Assembly: GCF_914484835.1 (NCBI RefSeq)
Contig: NZ_CAJZAR010000077.1
Location: 145-64,144, forward strand
DNA: 64,000 bases
Origin: Paraburkholderia tropica
GTDB lineage: Bacteria > Pseudomonadota > Gammaproteobacteria > Burkholderiales > Burkholderiaceae
Reading direction: 5' to 3'
In this document: one piece after another, positions 46,797-56,336 of the stretch
How the letters are laid out: each line of letters begins with the position of its first letter
How positions within the stretch are numbered: the first letter of the stretch is position 1
The notes under the pieces: generated by a model
What the model was told of the DNA's origin: nothing
The model's database searches: none
What the model saw: only the letters and a program-made list of their open reading frames with translations
Made by a program: the position numbers and the translations under genes

Positions 46797-47276
46797 ATGC
46801 AAACCGTCGTCGAAGCGATCGTCTGCGTGCTGCTGCTGATCGGCAGCCTGTTTACGCTGATCGGCGCCATCGGGCTCGCGCGTCTGCCCGATTTTTTCAT
46901 GCGCCTGCACGGCCCCACCAAATCGACCACGCTCGGCGTGGGCGGCATCGTGCTCGCCTCGGTGATCTATTTCAGCGCTCACAGCAACTACGCGAGTCTG
47001 CATGAATTGCTGATTCCCGCGTTCCTGTTTCTGACCGCGCCGATCAGCGCGCATATGCTCGCGAAGGCCGGCATTCAACAGCGCGTGCCGCTCGCGGCGG
47101 CCACGCGCGGACGTCCGCCCGCCACTGGCGCGTGCGCCGATCACGGCGATACGCGCGACGCACACGATCGCGACAATGCGCATGATCCGCTCGACGCCGA
47201 CAAGGGCCGATCGAGGGACGCACATTCGAAGGCGCAAAACACGGACCCGGAAGGCAAGCCCGCTCAGGATGCCTGA
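46797..47276 (+). CDS. mnhG: Cation/H+ antiporter subunit G (MnhG/PhaG) with hydrophilic tail
   Basis: 159 residues. The first 105 are MnhG: three helices with GAIGLARLPDFFMRLHGPTKSTTLGVGG (landmark in part: ARLPDFFMRLHGPTKSTTLG). The last ~55 residues are Asp/His/Lys-rich (DHGDTRDAHDRDNAHDP), polar and not part of the usual domain. Last gene of the operon. Confidence 0.9.
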   Translation: MQTVVEAIVCVLLLIGSLFTLIGAIGLARLPDFFMRLHGPTKSTTLGVGGIVLASVIYFSAHSNYASLHELLIPAFLFLTAPISAHMLAKAGIQQRVPLAAATRGRPPATGACADHGDTRDAHDRDNAHDPLDADKGRSRDAHSKAQNTDPEGKPAQDA

Positions 47277-47397
47277 GTACCGGTTCGCACGTAAAAGCTT
47301 CACCGTGTCGCTGTTTTCGTTGTAAAGGCAACGCAAGGCGCGCCTCGCGCGCGTGCCTGCGTGCCTCGCTGCCGCCGCGCTCATCACGCCCCTCATT

Positions 47398-47425
47398 GCG
47401 CTTCTTATCGCGCTTCTTATCGCGC
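47398..47425. repeat. 12-bp direct repeat, just over two copies
   Basis: GCGCTTCTTATC at 47398-47409 and 47410-47421, then a partial third copy. Confidence 0.7.
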
Positions 47426-47584
47426 TTCTCCTCATCCTCGCACCGGGTTTCGCCCCACGCAGCGTTTCCGCGTGTGCGCTTACGCCTTGTTACGACTTCC
47501 CGCCCCACGCGCCACTCGCACGGCACAGCGATTGCTGACCATGCTCGCCCACCCGCGCACGACGAAACACCGCGCGCGGACGGG

Positions 47585-47620
47585 CCATAACGGAAGCCAT
47601 AACGGAAACCATAACAACAG
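47585..47620. repeat. Three imperfect 12-bp tandem repeats
   Basis: CCATAACGGAAG, CCATAACGGAAA and CCATAACAACAG in a row, about 60 bp before the DUF4397 gene; could affect its promoter spacing. Confidence 0.75.
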
Positions 47621-47677
47621 CGCACACATACACCGTGCCTTCTACAGCCTGTAACGAAACCCGATGAGGTGGATGAG

Positions 47678-48463
47678 ATGAAGACGATTCGCACCCTGGC
47701 CGTGCTCGCGAGCGCGGCAGCCCTGCTGAGCGCATGCGGCGGCGGCGGCAACGACGTAGGCAAGGAACTCGGCCTGCAAAACCCCGAGGTCCATTTCGTG
47801 CACGCACTGCCCGGCGGCGGCAACGTGGACTTCCTCGTGAACGGCTCGCCATTGCAGACCAACATCGCGTACAAGCAGGTCACCAACTTCGCGAACATCA
47901 ACACGGGCAACACGACGGTGGCTTACGCCAACACCGGCACGACCACGGCGATCGCCAGCGGCAACTTCCCCGACGTCACCAAGGGCCACGAATACACGGT
48001 GCTCGCGCTGCCCGCGCTTACGGGCGGCGACATCGGCCTGATCGACGATCCGTTCGACAAGGGCCTGCTCTCCAGCAGCGCACGCGTGCGCGCGTTCAAC
48101 GCAACGGTCAACGCGCAGAACCTCGACGTCTATATCGTCGCGCCCGGCACCGATATCAGCACCGTCTCGCCGACCATGGCGGGCGTGGCGTACAAGAACG
48201 CCGTGCCCGCGAGCGGCCAGGATTCGAACTATCTGAACGGCGGCACCTATATCGCCGTCGCGACGGTCGCCGGATCGAAGACGCCGATCTTCCAGTCGGC
48301 CAGCTTCCAGCTTGGCAATAACGCCGACTGGCTGATCACCTCGGTGCCGATCTCGGGCACGCTCTCGCAACTCGCGGTCGGCCAGATCCATCTGCTGATC
48401 GCGCAAGGCGGCAACACCTCGCAGCCCGCCGTCGAGCTGACGAACCAGCTTACCGGTGAATAA
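47678..48463 (+). CDS. DUF4397-domain lipoprotein
   Basis: 261 residues. Lipobox LLSAC at about 19-23, followed by a Gly-rich spacer (CGGGGND). The rest shows two DUF4397-like beta-rich units: VHFVHALPGGGNVDFLVNG and ARVRAFNATVNAQNLDVYIVAPG. Such domains occur in surface or periplasmic lipoproteins of unknown function. ATG 47678 lies 8 bp after GAGG; an in-frame GTG nine bases earlier is less likely. Confidence 0.85.
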   Translation: MKTIRTLAVLASAAALLSACGGGGNDVGKELGLQNPEVHFVHALPGGGNVDFLVNGSPLQTNIAYKQVTNFANINTGNTTVAYANTGTTTAIASGNFPDVTKGHEYTVLALPALTGGDIGLIDDPFDKGLLSSSARVRAFNATVNAQNLDVYIVAPGTDISTVSPTMAGVAYKNAVPASGQDSNYLNGGTYIAVATVAGSKTPIFQSASFQLGNNADWLITSVPISGTLSQLAVGQIHLLIAQGGNTSQPAVELTNQLTGE

Positions 48464-48513
48464 ACGCCCTCACGCGGCACCCAAACCCGCGCCCAAGCCG
48501 CCGCGAAGCAGAC

Positions 48514-49422
48514 TCACGCGGCGGCGCCGCGCCCCGTCTTGTGCGCTTCTTCGAGCACGAAGTCGATGAAGGTGGCGGCGGCGCGCGTGTGGTGGCGGTT
48601 CGGCATGTAGAGCATGTACATGTGCGTCCCGAAGATGCTCAGACGCCACGCGTCGAGCGAGGTCACGACGGAGCCGTTGCGGATGTCGTCATGCACCACA
48701 TAGTCGGGCACGATGCCCACGCCGAGCCCGGACAGAATCGACTGGCGCAGAAATAGAAAGTTCTCCGAAATGATCGCCGGCTCCAGCAGCACCTCGTGCC
48801 GTTCGTCGTCGAGATAGCCCGCGAGACGCAGTTGCCGCCCCACCACCGTGGCGGTGATCACGGGCGCGCTCGCGAGATCCTCCAGCGTCTGCGGCATGCC
48901 ATGCTCGGCCGCCCATTGCGACGACGCGCAGATGATGTACTTGACCGCGCCCATGTCGCGCGCGACGAGATTCTGCGGCGGTTCGTGCATCACGCGCACG
49001 GCGATATCGACTTCGTCGCGCAGCAGATCTTCCACGCGGTTTTCGAACATCACGTCGAGCACGATGCCGGGATAGAGCCGCTTGAAGCGGATCAGCCAGT
49101 CCGACATCACGAGTTGCCCATAGCCGCTGGGCACCGAGAGCCGCACGCGCCCCTGCAGGCTCTGGCCGAGCGTGGACACCGACTCGCGCGCGGCCAGCAG
49201 CGCATTCTGGATCGAGCGGCCGTGCTCGTAGAGCTTCAGCCCGATCTCGGTCGGCTCGACGCGCCGCGTGGTGCGCCGCACGAGTTGCAGGCCGACCGAC
49301 TTTTCGAGGTGATTGAGGTGGTAACTCACGTTCGCGCGGCTCATCTTGAGCCGGCGCGCGGCCTCGCTCAGATTGCCTGCGTCGAGAATTTCGACCAGCA
49401 TGGTCAGCGCATTGACATCCAC
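48514..49422 (-). CDS. LysR-family transcriptional regulator
   Basis: 302 residues from a GTG at 49422. The winged HTH is LSEAARRLKMSRANVSYHLNHLEK (landmarks AARRLKMSRANVSYHL), followed by the LysR substrate-binding domain with SVPSGYGQLVMSDWL and GLGVGIVPDYVV. An in-frame ATG at 49485 is listed by simple ORF calling, but it lies inside the palindrome 49471-49485, and the conserved N-terminus (DVNALTMLVEIL) begins at the GTG. It is divergent from the acyl-CoA cluster and probably controls it; the inducer is unknown. Confidence 0.85.
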   Translation of the reverse strand: MDVNALTMLVEILDAGNLSEAARRLKMSRANVSYHLNHLEKSVGLQLVRRTTRRVEPTEIGLKLYEHGRSIQNALLAARESVSTLGQSLQGRVRLSVPSGYGQLVMSDWLIRFKRLYPGIVLDVMFENRVEDLLRDEVDIAVRVMHEPPQNLVARDMGAVKYIICASSQWAAEHGMPQTLEDLASAPVITATVVGRQLRLAGYLDDERHEVLLEPAIISENFLFLRQSILSGLGVGIVPDYVVHDDIRNGSVVTSLDAWRLSIFGTHMYMLYMPNRHHTRAAATFIDFVLEEAHKTGRGAAA

Positions 49423-49455
49423 GTTTTGGTCCCGGCGATTTCCTGATGACTGACG

Positions 49456-49505
49456 ATTGTCAAAGGATCCTTGACAGTCTGTCAACGAACCATGGGATTG
49501 TCAAT
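49456..49505. promoter_or_regulatory. Candidate LysR-regulator binding region between divergent genes
   Basis: A perfect palindrome TTGACAG-T-CTGTCAA (49471-49485) is flanked by two direct copies of ATTGTCAA (49456-49463 and 49497-49504). The second copy forms a TTGTCA -35 box; CACAAT (49521-49526) is 16 bp downstream as -10 for the plus-strand cluster. The spacing of palindrome then -35 is typical of LysR activation. Confidence 0.55.
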
Positions 49506-49595
49506 TAACCTTGGCGTACACACAATAAAACGAATATCAGAGAACCGCCTTCCGGGCCCGCAGCCTGTCAGGCCCTCAATTCGGAGACACCCTTC

Positions 49596-51722
49596 ATGGC
49601 AATCGATACGGCCGTTCCCGCTTCCCCCGTCACCCACGAACTGCGCGGCAAGGTGCTGCTCGTCACCGTCGACAACCCGCCCGTGAACGCGCTCGGCGTG
49701 GACGTGCGGCGCGGCCTCGCGGCCGCCATCGAGCACGCCGAATCGAACGACGCCGTGCAGGCCGTGCTGATCGTCGGCGCGGGCCGCAACTTCATCGCGG
49801 GCGCCGACATCCGCGAATTCGGCAAGCCGCCGCAGCCGCCCGCGCTGCCTGACGTCTGCGCGCGCATGGAGTCCTGCCACAAGCTGGTGATCGCGGCCAT
49901 TCACGGCGCGGCGCTCGGCGGCGGTCTCGAAGTGGCGCTCGCCGCACACTATCGCCTCGCCGTCGCGGGCGCGAAGCTCGGCCTGCCCGAAGTCAATCTC
50001 GGCCTGCTGCCCGGTGCGGGCGGCACGCAGCGCACGCCGCGTCTGATCGGCGCCGAAGCCGCGCTCTCGCTGATGCTCAGCGGCCGCCACGCGAGCGCGC
50101 AGGAAGCGCTCAAGATCGGTCTCGTCGACCGCGTGGGTGCGAGCGAAGACATTCTTGCGGAAGGTCTCGCCTACGCGCAGGAACTGCTCGCCGCGCACGC
50201 GCAGCCGCGCCGCACGCGCGAAGCGCACGCGCTCGCCGACCGCGCCGCCTCGCAAGCCGCCATCGACGCCGCGCGCGCCGAAACCAGCAAAAAATCGCGC
50301 GGTCTGTTTTCGCCGCTGAAGATCGTCGACTGCGTGCAGGCCGCGCTCGACCAGCCGTTCGAAGAAGGCATGCGCACCGAGCGCAAGCTGTTCCTCGAAT
50401 GCCTCGAAAGCCCGCAGCGCGCGGGCCTCGTCCACGCGTTCTTCGCCGAGCGCGAAGTGCAGAAGTCGCCCGAAACGAAAAGCGCGAAGCCGCGCGCGAT
50501 CGAGAGCGTCGGCGTGGTGGGCGGCGGCACGATGGGCGCGGGCATCGCCGTAGCCGTGCTCGATTCGGGCCTGCCCGTGACGATGATCGAGCGCGACGAC
50601 GCCTCGCTCGCACGCGGCCGCGCGCACGTCGAAAAGGTCTACGACGGCCTGATCGCGAAAGGCCGCATGAAGCCCGAAGCGAAAGCGCAGGTGCTCGCGC
50701 GCTTCAGCGGCAGCACCTCGTACGACGCGCTCGCGAACGTCGACCTCGTGATCGAGGCCGTGTTCGAGGAAATGGGCGTCAAGCAGGCCGTGTTCGCGGA
50801 ACTCGACCGCGTCTGCAAGCCGGGCGCGGTGCTCGCCACCAACACCTCGTATCTCGACATCGACGCCATCGCGGCCAGCGTGAAGCGCCCGCAGGACGTG
50901 ATCGGCCTGCACTTCTTCTCGCCCGCGAACATCATGAAACTGCTCGAAGTCGTGGTGCCGAAGGCCGTGAGCGCCGACGTCGTCGCCACCGCATTCGAGC
51001 TCGCGAAGAAGCTGCGCAAGGTGCCGGTGCGCGCGGGCGTCTGCGACGGCTTTATCGGCAACCGCATTCTCGCCGTGTATCGCACGGCGGCCGATCATCT
51101 GATGGAAGACGGCGCGTCGCCGTATCAGATCGACAAGGCCGTGCGCGAATTCGGCTTCCCGATGGGCCCGTATCAGGTGGTCGATCTCGCGGGCGGCGAC
51201 ATCGGCTGGGCCACGCGCAAGCGCCGCGCGGCCACGCGCGATCCGAAAGCGCGTTACGTGCAGATCGCCGACCGCCTCTGCGAGCGCGGCTGGTTTGGCC
51301 AGAAGACGGGCCGCGGCTTCTACCTCTATCCCGAAGGCGCGCGCGTGGGCACGCCCGACCCGGAAGTGGAGTCGATCATCCGCACCGAGCGCGAACGCGC
51401 GGGCATCTCACCGCGCAGCTTCAGCGACGAAGCGATCCTGCGCCGCTACATGGCCGCGATGGTCAACGAAGGCGCGAACGTCGTGCATGAAAAGATCGCG
51501 CTGCGCCCGCTCGACGTGGATGTGACGCTGATCTACGGTTACGGTTTCCCGCGCTATCGCGGCGGCCCGATGCAGTATGCCGATACGGTCGGCCTCGCGA
51601 ACGTGCTCGCCGATATCCGCGAATACGCGAAGGAAGATCCGCTGTTCTGGAAGCCCTCGCCGCTGCTGGTCGACCTCGTGGAACGCGGCGCGAACTTCGC
51701 GAGCCTGAATCAGATCGCCTGA
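49596..51722 (+). CDS. Bifunctional enoyl-CoA hydratase / 3-hydroxyacyl-CoA dehydrogenase (PimF/FadJ-like)
   Basis: 708 residues. N-terminal crotonase domain: oxyanion-hole AGAD (68-71), GGGLEVALA with Glu112, and LPEVNLGLLPGAGGTQR with Glu132, the two hydratase glutamates. Then a Rossmann 3-hydroxyacyl-CoA dehydrogenase domain (GVVGGGTMGAGIA near 307) with catalytic LHFFSPA histidine, and two C-terminal helical domains. It runs two consecutive beta-oxidation steps. GGAGAC precedes the ATG. First gene of the cluster; the layout fadB-like, two acyl-CoA dehydrogenases, CoA-transferase, ETF suggests dicarboxylate degradation as in the Rhodopseudomonas pim operon. Confidence 0.9.
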   Translation: MAIDTAVPASPVTHELRGKVLLVTVDNPPVNALGVDVRRGLAAAIEHAESNDAVQAVLIVGAGRNFIAGADIREFGKPPQPPALPDVCARMESCHKLVIAAIHGAALGGGLEVALAAHYRLAVAGAKLGLPEVNLGLLPGAGGTQRTPRLIGAEAALSLMLSGRHASAQEALKIGLVDRVGASEDILAEGLAYAQELLAAHAQPRRTREAHALADRAASQAAIDAARAETSKKSRGLFSPLKIVDCVQAALDQPFEEGMRTERKLFLECLESPQRAGLVHAFFAEREVQKSPETKSAKPRAIESVGVVGGGTMGAGIAVAVLDSGLPVTMIERDDASLARGRAHVEKVYDGLIAKGRMKPEAKAQVLARFSGSTSYDALANVDLVIEAVFEEMGVKQAVFAELDRVCKPGAVLATNTSYLDIDAIAASVKRPQDVIGLHFFSPANIMKLLEVVVPKAVSADVVATAFELAKKLRKVPVRAGVCDGFIGNRILAVYRTAADHLMEDGASPYQIDKAVREFGFPMGPYQVVDLAGGDIGWATRKRRAATRDPKARYVQIADRLCERGWFGQKTGRGFYLYPEGARVGTPDPEVESIIRTERERAGISPRSFSDEAILRRYMAAMVNEGANVVHEKIALRPLDVDVTLIYGYGFPRYRGGPMQYADTVGLANVLADIREYAKEDPLFWKPSPLLVDLVERGANFASLNQIA

Positions 51723-51862
51723 TTTCAGCGAGTTAATCCGGCGATTTAATTCCGCGATTTAACGCAATAGCCGAATGCAGCGGCTAAAAAACTGCATCGC
51801 CTGATCATCCGCCCGCGCCCGGCACCCTTTGCCGCGCGCGGGCCGCAAGGAGCAACACCACC

Positions 51863-53071
51863 ATGGACCTGAAATTCACCGCCGAGGAAGAAGCCTTCCG
51901 CAGCGAAGTGCTCGGCTTTCTGCGCGAGCATCTGCCGCAGCGTCTCGCCGATATCGTGCGCACCGGCCGCCATCTCACGCGCGACGACATGGCGCAATGG
52001 CACGCGATCCTCAACGAAAAAGGCTGGCTCGCGAATCACTGGCCGCAGGAATACGGCGGCCCCGGCTGGACGCCGGTGCAGAAGTTCATCTTCGAAAACG
52101 AATGCGCGATTGCGGGCGCGCCGCGCATCGTGCCGTTCGGCGTGAACATGCTCGGCCCCGTGCTCATCAAGTACGGCAACGAAGCGCAAAAGCGCTACTG
52201 GCTGCCGCGCATCCTGAACGGCGCGGACTGGTGGTGCCAGGGGTATTCGGAACCGGGCGCGGGCTCCGACCTCGCCGCGGTGCGCACGAGCGCCGTGCGC
52301 AAGTCCGACGCGAACGGCGATTACTACCTCGTGAACGGCCAGAAGACGTGGACCACGCTCGGCCATTACGCGAACATGATCTTCTGCCTCGTGCGCACCG
52401 CCACCGACGTGCGCAAGCAGGAAGGCATCAGCTTTCTGCTGATCGACATGAACACGCCGGGCATTGAGGTTCGCCCCATCGTCACGCTCGACGGCGAGCA
52501 CGAAGTGAACGAAGTGTTCTTCACCGATGTGCGCGTGCCGGTCGAGAATCTCGTCGGCGAAGAGAACAAGGGCTGGACCTACGCGAAATATCTGCTGACC
52601 TACGAGCGCACCAATATCGCGGGCGTGGGCTTTTCGGTGGCCGCGCTCGCGCGCCTGAAGCACGCCGCGCAGCAGGTCAAGCGCAATGGCAAGCCGCTCG
52701 CCGACGATCCGCAATTCGCCGCGCGTCTCGCGAAAGTCGAGATCGATCTGGAGAACATGAAGACCACCAATCTGCGCGTGATCGCAGCGGTGGCCGGCGG
52801 CGGCGTGCCGGGCGCGGAAAGCTCGATGCTCAAGATTCGCGGCACCGAAATCCGTCAGGAGATTTCCTCGCTGCTGCGCCGCGCGATGGGTCCGTACGCG
52901 GCGCCCTTTGTCGAAGAAGCGCTGCACGAAGGCTACGAAGGCGCGCCGATCGGCCCCGACGAAGCCGCCGGCGCCGCGTCGCAGTATTTCAACAATCGCA
53001 AGCTGTCGATCTTCGGCGGCTCCAACGAAATCCAGAAGAACATCATCTCCAAGATGATTCTCGGTCTTTAA
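51863..53071 (+). CDS. Acyl-CoA dehydrogenase, pimeloyl-CoA dehydrogenase large-subunit type
   Basis: 402 residues, FAD-dependent. WCQGYSEPGAGSDLA near 125-139 is the flavin-binding signature and FGGSNEIQKNIISKMIL the C-terminal one. At the MCAD catalytic-glutamate position (YEGT) it has FGGS, so the base must be elsewhere; Glu in TYERTNIA (near 251) is the likely candidate as in isovaleryl-CoA-type enzymes. It should form a heteromer with the next gene product, as PimC/PimD. GGAGCAACACC precedes the ATG. Confidence 0.88.
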   Translation: MDLKFTAEEEAFRSEVLGFLREHLPQRLADIVRTGRHLTRDDMAQWHAILNEKGWLANHWPQEYGGPGWTPVQKFIFENECAIAGAPRIVPFGVNMLGPVLIKYGNEAQKRYWLPRILNGADWWCQGYSEPGAGSDLAAVRTSAVRKSDANGDYYLVNGQKTWTTLGHYANMIFCLVRTATDVRKQEGISFLLIDMNTPGIEVRPIVTLDGEHEVNEVFFTDVRVPVENLVGEENKGWTYAKYLLTYERTNIAGVGFSVAALARLKHAAQQVKRNGKPLADDPQFAARLAKVEIDLENMKTTNLRVIAAVAGGGVPGAESSMLKIRGTEIRQEISSLLRRAMGPYAAPFVEEALHEGYEGAPIGPDEAAGAASQYFNNRKLSIFGGSNEIQKNIISKMILGL

Positions 53072-53082
53072 GAGGTCCTGCT

Positions 53083-54219
53083 ATGAACTTCCAGCACACC
53101 GAAGACCGCCGCATGCTTGCGGATACGCTCAATCGCTTCATCGCGGAGCAATACGGTTTCGAGAGCCGCGATAAAATCGCGCGCTCGCCAGAAGGTTTCA
53201 GCGCGCCGATGTGGCAGCGCTTCGCCGAACTCGGCGTGATCGGCGCGCTGTTCGACGAAGCGGATGGCGGTTTCGGCGGCCAGGGTTTCGACGTTGCCGT
53301 GGTGTTCGAATCGCTCGGGCGCGGCCTCGTGGTCGAGCCGTTCCTCGATACGCTGATCGTGGGCCGCGCGCTCGCGCACGCGGGCAACGAGGCGCAGCGC
53401 GCGCGCATCGCGTCGTTGATCGACGGCTCGCAGATCGCGGCCTTCGCGCACGACGAGCCGGGCTCGCATTACGAAGCGGCGCGCGTGAGCACGCGGGCGG
53501 AAAGGAGCGGCGACGGCTGGCTGCTGCAAGGCGCGAAAGGCGTCGTGCAGCACGCGGAACACGCCGACATGCTGCTCGTCTCGGCGCGCACGTCGGGCGC
53601 GGAATTCGACGAAGCGGGCATTGCGCTGTTTCTCGTGCCGCGCGACGCGCAAGGCGTGAGCGTGCGCGGCTATCGCAAGATCGACGGCGGACGCGCGGCC
53701 GAAGTCACGCTCGACCATGTGCAAGTGGGCGCGGACGCGCTCGTCGGCACGGCGGGCACGGGCTTCGCGACGCTCGAACACGCATGCGGCTACGGCCTCG
53801 TCGCGCTGACTTCGGAAGCGGTGGGCGCGATGGACGTGGCACGCGATCACACGCTTGAGTATCTGCGCACGCGCAAGCAGTTCGGCGTGCCGCTCGGCAG
53901 CTTCCAGGCGCTACAGCATCGCATGGCCGACCTGCTGCTCGAAATCGAGCAGGCGCGTTCGTCGGTGATCAACGCGGCGGCGGCCATCGGCGCGCCGCGC
54001 GTCGAACGCGAGCGCGCGCTCTCGGCGGCCAAGGTCACGATCGGGCGCATCGGCGCGCGCGTGGCCGAAGAAGCGATCCAGTTGCACGGCGGCATCGGCA
54101 TGACGTGGGAGTTGCCGCTCGCACATTACGCCAAGCGTCTCGTGATGATCGATCATCAACTCGGCGACGAGGATCATCATCTCGCGCGCTATATCGCGCT
54201 GTCGCGCGCAGCGGCCTGA
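53083..54219 (+). CDS. Acyl-CoA dehydrogenase, pimeloyl-CoA dehydrogenase small-subunit type
   Basis: 378 residues, starts 11 bp after the previous gene behind AGAGG. Acyl-CoA dehydrogenase fold with LGSFQALQHRMADL near 275 and QLHGGIGMTWELPLAHYAKR near 340. The usual EPGSHY segment (ahead of residue 130) is divergent from WxxTEPxAGSD. No MCAD-type catalytic YEGT is visible, which fits a non-catalytic or half-site partner subunit. Likely PimD-like. Confidence 0.85.
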   Translation: MNFQHTEDRRMLADTLNRFIAEQYGFESRDKIARSPEGFSAPMWQRFAELGVIGALFDEADGGFGGQGFDVAVVFESLGRGLVVEPFLDTLIVGRALAHAGNEAQRARIASLIDGSQIAAFAHDEPGSHYEAARVSTRAERSGDGWLLQGAKGVVQHAEHADMLLVSARTSGAEFDEAGIALFLVPRDAQGVSVRGYRKIDGGRAAEVTLDHVQVGADALVGTAGTGFATLEHACGYGLVALTSEAVGAMDVARDHTLEYLRTRKQFGVPLGSFQALQHRMADLLLEIEQARSSVINAAAAIGAPRVERERALSAAKVTIGRIGARVAEEAIQLHGGIGMTWELPLAHYAKRLVMIDHQLGDEDHHLARYIALSRAAA

Positions 54220-54322
54220 GCGTCGCGTCTTCGCTCGAACCCGGCGACGGGAAGGCGGCGGCGCAAGCCGATCAAGCGATGCGCGCGGCCTTCCCTCTAC
54301 AACGAACCAGGAGTGCCTGCTG

Positions 54323-55534
54323 ATGCAGACTCACAACACCGGCCTGCCGCTCTCGGGCGTGCGCGTCCTCGATCTGTCGCGCGTGCTCGCGGGTCCGTGG
54401 AGCGCGATGGTGCTCGGCGACCTCGGCGCGGAAGTCATCAAGATCGAACACCCTGATCGCGGCGACGACACGCGCGACTGGGGCGTGCGCATCGGCAAGA
54501 CCGAGACCGCGTACTTCAACAGCGTGAACCGCAACAAGCGTTCGCTCACGCTCGATCTGCAAACGCCCGAAGCGCAGGAGATCGTGCGCGAACTCGCGAA
54601 GACCAGCGACGTCTTTATCCAGAACTTCAAGTTCGGCGGCGCGGAAAAACTCGGGCTCGGCTACGAGCAATTGAGCGCGATTAATCCGCGCCTCATCTAT
54701 TGCTCGATTTCCGGCTACGACCGCACCGGTCCCGAAGCGAAGCGTCCCGGCTACGACCTCGTCGTGCAGGGCGAGGCGGGTCTGATGGCGCTGAACGGCG
54801 AAGCCGGTCAACCGCCGCTGAAGTTCGGCGTCGCGGCCGTCGATCTGTTCACCGGCATGTATTCGGCGCAGGCGATGCTCGCCGCGCTCTACGAACGCGA
54901 GCGCAGCGGGCGCGGCCGCCACATCGAAATGGCGCTGTTCGATTGCGGCCTGATGATCACCGCGTACTACGGTCTCGAAGCGCTCGTGATGGGCGAAGAT
55001 CCGCCGCGCTACGGCAACGCGCATCCGTCGATCGTGCCGTATGGCGTGTTCGACGCCGCCGATGGTCCGCTCGTCATCACGGTCGGCAATAACGCGCAAT
55101 TCGAACGCTTCGCGCGCGAAGTGATCGAGCGCCCCGATATCGCCGACGACGCGCGCTACAAGACCAACATCCTGCGCTCGCAGAATCGCGCGACGCTCGT
55201 GCCGGAACTCGAACGCGAACTGGCGAGCCGTGGGCGCAAGCTGCTGCTCGAACGGCTCGCGGGCGCGGGCATTCCGTGCGGCGAAGTCGCGGGCCTGCGC
55301 GAAGCGCTGCTCTCGAAACGCGCAACCGATGCGGGACTCGTGACGCAGCAGCCGCATCCCGATACCGAAAGCGGCACGACGCCGGTGCTCGCGCCGCCGT
55401 GGCGCTTCGACGGCGAACGCATGCCCGTGCGCCGCGCGCCGCCGCAACTCGGCGAAGGTACGCGCGACGTACTCGCGTCGCTCGGCTATAGCGACGAACA
55501 ACTCGCACGATTGAAAGACAAGGGCGTGATTTAA
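54323..55534 (+). CDS. CaiB/BaiF family (class III) CoA-transferase
   Basis: 403 residues. N-terminal GVRVLDLSRVLAGPW and VIKIEHPDRGDDTR, and FGVAAVDLFTGMYSAQAM with the candidate catalytic Asp174 that forms the acyl-anhydride. The C-terminus is standard for the family. It moves CoA from an acyl-CoA (often succinyl-CoA) to a free acid, so it would activate the cluster's substrate without ATP; dicarboxylates such as glutarate are substrates of close relatives. CAGGAGTG precedes the ATG. Confidence 0.9.
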   Translation: MQTHNTGLPLSGVRVLDLSRVLAGPWSAMVLGDLGAEVIKIEHPDRGDDTRDWGVRIGKTETAYFNSVNRNKRSLTLDLQTPEAQEIVRELAKTSDVFIQNFKFGGAEKLGLGYEQLSAINPRLIYCSISGYDRTGPEAKRPGYDLVVQGEAGLMALNGEAGQPPLKFGVAAVDLFTGMYSAQAMLAALYERERSGRGRHIEMALFDCGLMITAYYGLEALVMGEDPPRYGNAHPSIVPYGVFDAADGPLVITVGNNAQFERFAREVIERPDIADDARYKTNILRSQNRATLVPELERELASRGRKLLLERLAGAGIPCGEVAGLREALLSKRATDAGLVTQQPHPDTESGTTPVLAPPWRFDGERMPVRRAPPQLGEGTRDVLASLGYSDEQLARLKDKGVI

Positions 55535-55572
55535 GCCCGCTTGAATAAACCCGTTGGAACAGGAGACATGCT

Positions 55573-56322
55573 GTGAAGATTCTTGTACCCGTCAAACGCG
55601 TGGTCGATTACAACGTGAAGGTTCGTGTGAAATCGGACGGCACGGGCGTGGATATCGCGAACGTGAAAATGTCGATGAATCCGTTCGATGAAATTGCGGT
55701 TGAGGAAGCGGTGCGCTTGAAGGAAGCGGGGATCGCTACCGAGGTAATTGCGGTTTCCGCTGGCGTTTCGCAAGCACAGGAAACGTTGCGCACCGCGCTG
55801 GCAATTGGCGCGGATCGCGCGGTGCTGATCGAATCGAATGAGGATTTGCAGCCGCTAGCGGTGGCGAAATTGCTAAAAGCGCTCGTCGATAAAGAACAGC
55901 CTTCGCTGGTGATTCTCGGCAAGCAAGCTATCGACGACGATTCGAATCAGACCGGCCAGATGCTCGCGGCATTGGCGGATCTGCCGCAAGCGACGTTCGC
56001 TTCGAAAGTCACGGTTGCGGATGGTAAAGCCACGGTCGCGCGTGAAGTCGATGGCGGCGCGGAAACTTTGTCGCTCTCGCTGCCCGCAGTGGTCACCACC
56101 GATCTGCGACTGAACGAGCCGCGCTACGTCACGCTGCCGAATATCATGAAGGCGAAGAAGAAGCCGCTCGAAACGATCACGCCCGCCGATCTCGGCGTGG
56201 ATGTCGCTCCGCGTTTGAAGACGCTGAAGGTTTCGGAGCCGCCCAAGCGCAGCGCAGGCGTGAAGGTGCCTGACGTGAAAACGCTGGTCGAGAAGCTGAA
56301 GACCGAAGCCAAGGTGCTGTGA
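55573..56322 (+). CDS. etfB: Electron transfer flavoprotein beta subunit
   Basis: 249 residues. Starts [19 protein letters not shown], has [18 protein letters not shown] and DDSNQTGQM near 121-129, family signatures with the AMP-binding region. Together with EtfA it takes electrons from the acyl-CoA dehydrogenases to ETF:quinone oxidoreductase. Start is GTG behind AGGAGAC. Codon use is clearly less GC-biased than in the five preceding genes (GCGGTT, AAATTG, GGGATC), hinting at a different origin or expression class. Confidence 0.93.
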   Translation: MKILVPVKRVVDYNVKVRVKSDGTGVDIANVKMSMNPFDEIAVEEAVRLKEAGIATEVIAVSAGVSQAQETLRTALAIGADRAVLIESNEDLQPLAVAKLLKALVDKEQPSLVILGKQAIDDDSNQTGQMLAALADLPQATFASKVTVADGKATVAREVDGGAETLSLSLPAVVTTDLRLNEPRYVTLPNIMKAKKKPLETITPADLGVDVAPRLKTLKVSEPPKRSAGVKVPDVKTLVEKLKTEAKVL

Positions 56323-56336
56323 GGAGCGAATTGAAA

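Larger units (their letters stand above)
47277..47677. other. Intergenic region with short tandem repeats
   Basis: About 400 bp between the antiporter operon and the DUF4397 gene. It contains two 12-bp tandem-repeat tracts (47398-47425 and 47585-47620). No gene or clear terminator. Confidence 0.5.
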
